Assembly: GCF_004151455.1 (NCBI RefSeq)
Contig: NZ_PRLK01000001.1
Span: 62,001-126,000 of the forward strand
DNA length: 64,000 nt
Source: Candidatus Nanogingivalis gingivitcus
Lineage (GTDB): Bacteria > Patescibacteriota > Saccharimonadia > Saccharimonadales > Saccharimonadaceae
Direction: 5' to 3'
The first letter of the stretch is position 1, and each line of letters starts with the position of its first letter. Of this stretch, positions 62,551-64,000 are shown piece by piece. The position numbers were made by a program, and so were the translations under genes. The notes beneath the pieces were generated by a model. It had not been told where the DNA came from, made no database searches, and was given only the letters and a program-made list of their open reading frames with translations.

Positions 62551-62592
62551 AATTAAAAAATAACCCACACATTGGTAGGTTATTTTTTAATT
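62551..62592. terminator. Bidirectional terminator after rplA
   Basis: Stem AATTAAAAAATAACC/GGTTATTTTTTAATT with loop CACACATTGGTA; serves rplA on the minus strand. Confidence 0.85.
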
Positions 62593-62605
62593 ACATAGGC
62601 CTTTA

Positions 62606-63631
62606 TTAAGCAATTGGATTTTCAATTTTAATGTTTGGACCTTGTGAAGTAGAAATATTTACAGATTTAACATATGCACCTTTTAAGCTTGAAGGTTTTT
62701 GTGCTGCCAAGCTATCAAAGAATGCTTTTGCGTTTTCACTTAACTTTTCTTCACCGAAAGATACTTTACCTACAGATAAATGCACAATGGCTTGTTTATC
62801 TACACGGTATTCAACCTTACCAGCTTTAGCTTCTTCTACAGCTTTAGCAACATCTACTGCTACAGTACCAGCTTTAGGGTTTGGCATAAGGCCACGTGGT
62901 CCAAGTAATCTAGCATATTTTCCTAGTTTTGGCATATATGCTGGAGTTGCTACTAATACATCAAAGTTTAATTCTTCTTTGTCTAATTGTTTTAGGAATG
63001 TTTCGTCACCAACGATATCGGCACCAGCTTTTTTAGCACTTTCATGCATATCTTCAGGAGCAAATACAGCAACTTTTACATTTTTACCTGTTCCATTAGG
63101 TAATACAACTGTAGTACGAATATTTTGGTCAGCCTGTCTTGGATCTACACCTAATTTAACATGAACTTCAACACTAGCATCAAATTTAGCTGGATTAGTT
63201 TCAGTAGCAAGTTTTAGACCTTCAGCTAAGCTGTAAACTTTATTTTTCTCAATTTTCTTAGCAACTTCTTGGTATTTTTTACCACGACGTTCAATTCTAG
63301 GCCTAGTTACAGGTTTTGGACCTTTTGCTTTTAGAACTTCGCTACCATCTAAAGGTGTAGTGTCACCAGAAGCTTTTCTAGCTTCTTTTTCTTCTTTAGC
63401 AAGAACTTCTTCAGCGTGTTTTTTACTTCTTTTACCGCTTTTAGCGAATTTTTCTTCAGCTACTTCTTCAATAGCTTCAGCAACTTCAATTGCTTCTACG
63501 ATTTCTTCAGCAATTTCTTCTGCTTTATAACCTTTTATAGCTTCATTTATTTCTGCTATAGTCATTTTTTCAGAAACTTCTAGCCCTAAAGCTTTAGCTT
63601 CTTCTATAAGATCAGCTTTTTTCTTAGCCAT
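62606..63631 (-). CDS. rplA: 50S ribosomal protein L1 with N-terminal extension
   Basis: Large-subunit protein of the L1 stalk, and usually a translational repressor of its own operon. The L1 core starts near residue 110 (RGKKYQEVAKKIEKNKVYSL) and carries VKLGVDPRQADQNIRTTV, PRGLMPNPKAGTV and GKVEYRVDK. I start at the ATG at 63629-63631 (341 residues); the longer frame to 63733 crosses the promoter. Before the core lie about 105 added residues: a SAP-like helical unit (KADLIEEAKALG) and a Glu/Ala/Lys-rich linker. rplK is absent beside it, unlike the classical rplK-rplA order. Confidence 0.95.
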   Translation of the reverse strand: MAKKKADLIEEAKALGLEVSEKMTIAEINEAIKGYKAEEIAEEIVEAIEVAEAIEEVAEEKFAKSGKRSKKHAEEVLAKEEKEARKASGDTTPLDGSEVLKAKGPKPVTRPRIERRGKKYQEVAKKIEKNKVYSLAEGLKLATETNPAKFDASVEVHVKLGVDPRQADQNIRTTVVLPNGTGKNVKVAVFAPEDMHESAKKAGADIVGDETFLKQLDKEELNFDVLVATPAYMPKLGKYARLLGPRGLMPNPKAGTVAVDVAKAVEEAKAGKVEYRVDKQAIVHLSVGKVSFGEEKLSENAKAFFDSLAAQKPSSLKGAYVKSVNISTSQGPNIKIENPIA

Positions 63632-63698
63632 TTTCTTAAAAATGTCCTTTCTGTGGTAATTACGACTTTTCGTCTCCCAACATTGATTTATATTTATC
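63632..63698 (-). promoter_or_regulatory. Leader of rplA, possible L1 autoregulatory site
   Basis: The 67-base leader contains GGGAGACGAAAAGTCG, a small GAC/GTC hairpin with TGG/CCA outer pairing. L1 commonly represses its own mRNA; whether this site is the target is inference. Confidence 0.35.
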
Positions 63699-63704
63699 TT
63701 GTAT

Positions 63705-63733
63705 ATAATACCATTTTTAAGGGTAAAAATCAA
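63705..63733 (-). promoter_or_regulatory. rplA promoter
   Basis: Minus strand TTGATT (63728-63733), 17-base spacer ending TGG, TATTAT (63705-63710). Confidence 0.7.
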
Positions 63734-63742
63734 TAAATGCTA

Positions 63743-63767
63743 AAATAAAAGAGCCTGAAAATGCTCT
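63743..63767 (-). terminator. Terminator of the lipid kinase gene
   Basis: Minus strand stem AGAGC/GCTCT with an 8-base loop, then TTTATTTT. It overlaps the gene's TAG stop. Confidence 0.7.
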
Positions 63768-64000
63768 ATAAAATTGCGATTTTTATATTATCACAAATTT
63801 TAACTTCAATTTTAGAAACTTTTTCAACCTTAATCGCTTCGCCCTCAATTTGAATAGTGATTTTTCTTGGTTTTTTAAACTCTATCCCTACTTTTTTAGT
63901 GCGAGTTAGGGGGATTTTTCCTATAATTCCAGATAATAGAAAAGGTACATTTTTAATAAGATTTGCTGAGTTTAAAGCACTAAAACCAAAATTTTTATTG
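63766..64000 (-). CDS. Partial lipid kinase (YegS/diacylglycerol kinase-like), C-terminal part
   Basis: The last 78 codons of a gene that continues beyond the window, ending TAG at 63766. The end (IEFKKPRKITIQIEGEAIKVEKVSKIEVKI by pieces) resembles the C-terminal beta-sandwich of YegS/DgkB-type lipid kinases, where a Q-x-D/E-G-E motif precedes the closing strands. Only the tail is visible, so the catalytic domain cannot be checked. Confidence 0.55.
   Translation of the reverse strand, partial: NKNFGFSALNSANLIKNVPFLLSGIIGKIPLTRTKKVGIEFKKPRKITIQIEGEAIKVEKVSKIEVKICDNIKIAIL

Noticed and set aside
62606-63733. rplA start at 63733
   Set aside because: That frame runs across the rplA promoter and leader; MAKKK at 63631 is the usual type of start.

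Overview
The window looks like a chromosome segment from a member of the Candidate Phyla Radiation, most probably a host-associated Saccharibacterium (TM7). The evidence is the strongly AT-rich sequence, short genes, small intergenic gaps, and a gene set typical of that group: phosphoketolase, arginine deiminase genes, a RimK ligase beside a retropepsin-like protease, type IV pilus-type proteins, a MucBP-repeat surface protein, and few biosynthetic genes. The genetic code appears standard, because TGA ends several genes. The assignment is inference from gene content; no 16S rRNA gene is present.

Layout. 1-4300: a secreted protein, a tRNA-dihydrouridine synthase, tRNA-Leu, a membrane-anchored solute-binding protein, SecG and a holin-like protein. 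4331-8841: tRNA-Lys, a probably frameshifted membrane gene, then a set of four genes led by dnaJ (dnaJ, a DUF1704/MATCAP-like metallopeptidase, a RimB-like protease and a RimK ligase). 8860-15821: the heat-shock genes dnaJ, dnaK, hrcA and grpE, with three CIRCE operators, plus phosphoketolase. 15823-21735: an M20 peptidase, a P-type ATPase with a two-component system, and a guanylate kinase-like protein. 21933-28710: yebC, a lepA gene cut in two by a GIY-YIG nuclease ORF, trmB and aspS. 28765-35300: a CBS protein, a DsbA-like protein, a small gene with a structured leader, and an arginine deiminase operon (arcA, arcB, YfcC-type transporter). 35446-42500: MscS, a glutamine-type ABC transporter, an RclA-like flavoprotein, and a foreign-looking island with an XRE regulator and two gene remnants, then tRNA-Asn. 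42526-54986: uvrA, a 1652-residue adhesin, murJ, ftsH and tilS. 55044-64000: a degenerate PilB-like protein and a pilin, ruvB, recX, recA, a Cys-rich repeat surface protein, an extended ribosomal protein L1 and the end of a lipid kinase.

Two themes cross the window. First, promoters: many genes that begin a transcription unit have an extended -10 element (TGn-TAnAAT) placed 6-7 bases before the ATG and no Shine-Dalgarno, which predicts leaderless mRNAs. Genes inside operons carry ordinary Shine-Dalgarno sites. Second, HrcA control: CIRCE sites overlap near-consensus promoters before dnaJ, dnaK and hrcA, and the dnaJ promoter probably also drives the downstream protein-tail modification genes.

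The most striking single locus is lepA. A complete EF4 is encoded as two separate proteins, the G domain and domains II to C-terminal, with a T5orf172/MUG113-like nuclease ORF between them. The three frames are joined by stop-start junctions with good Shine-Dalgarno sites.
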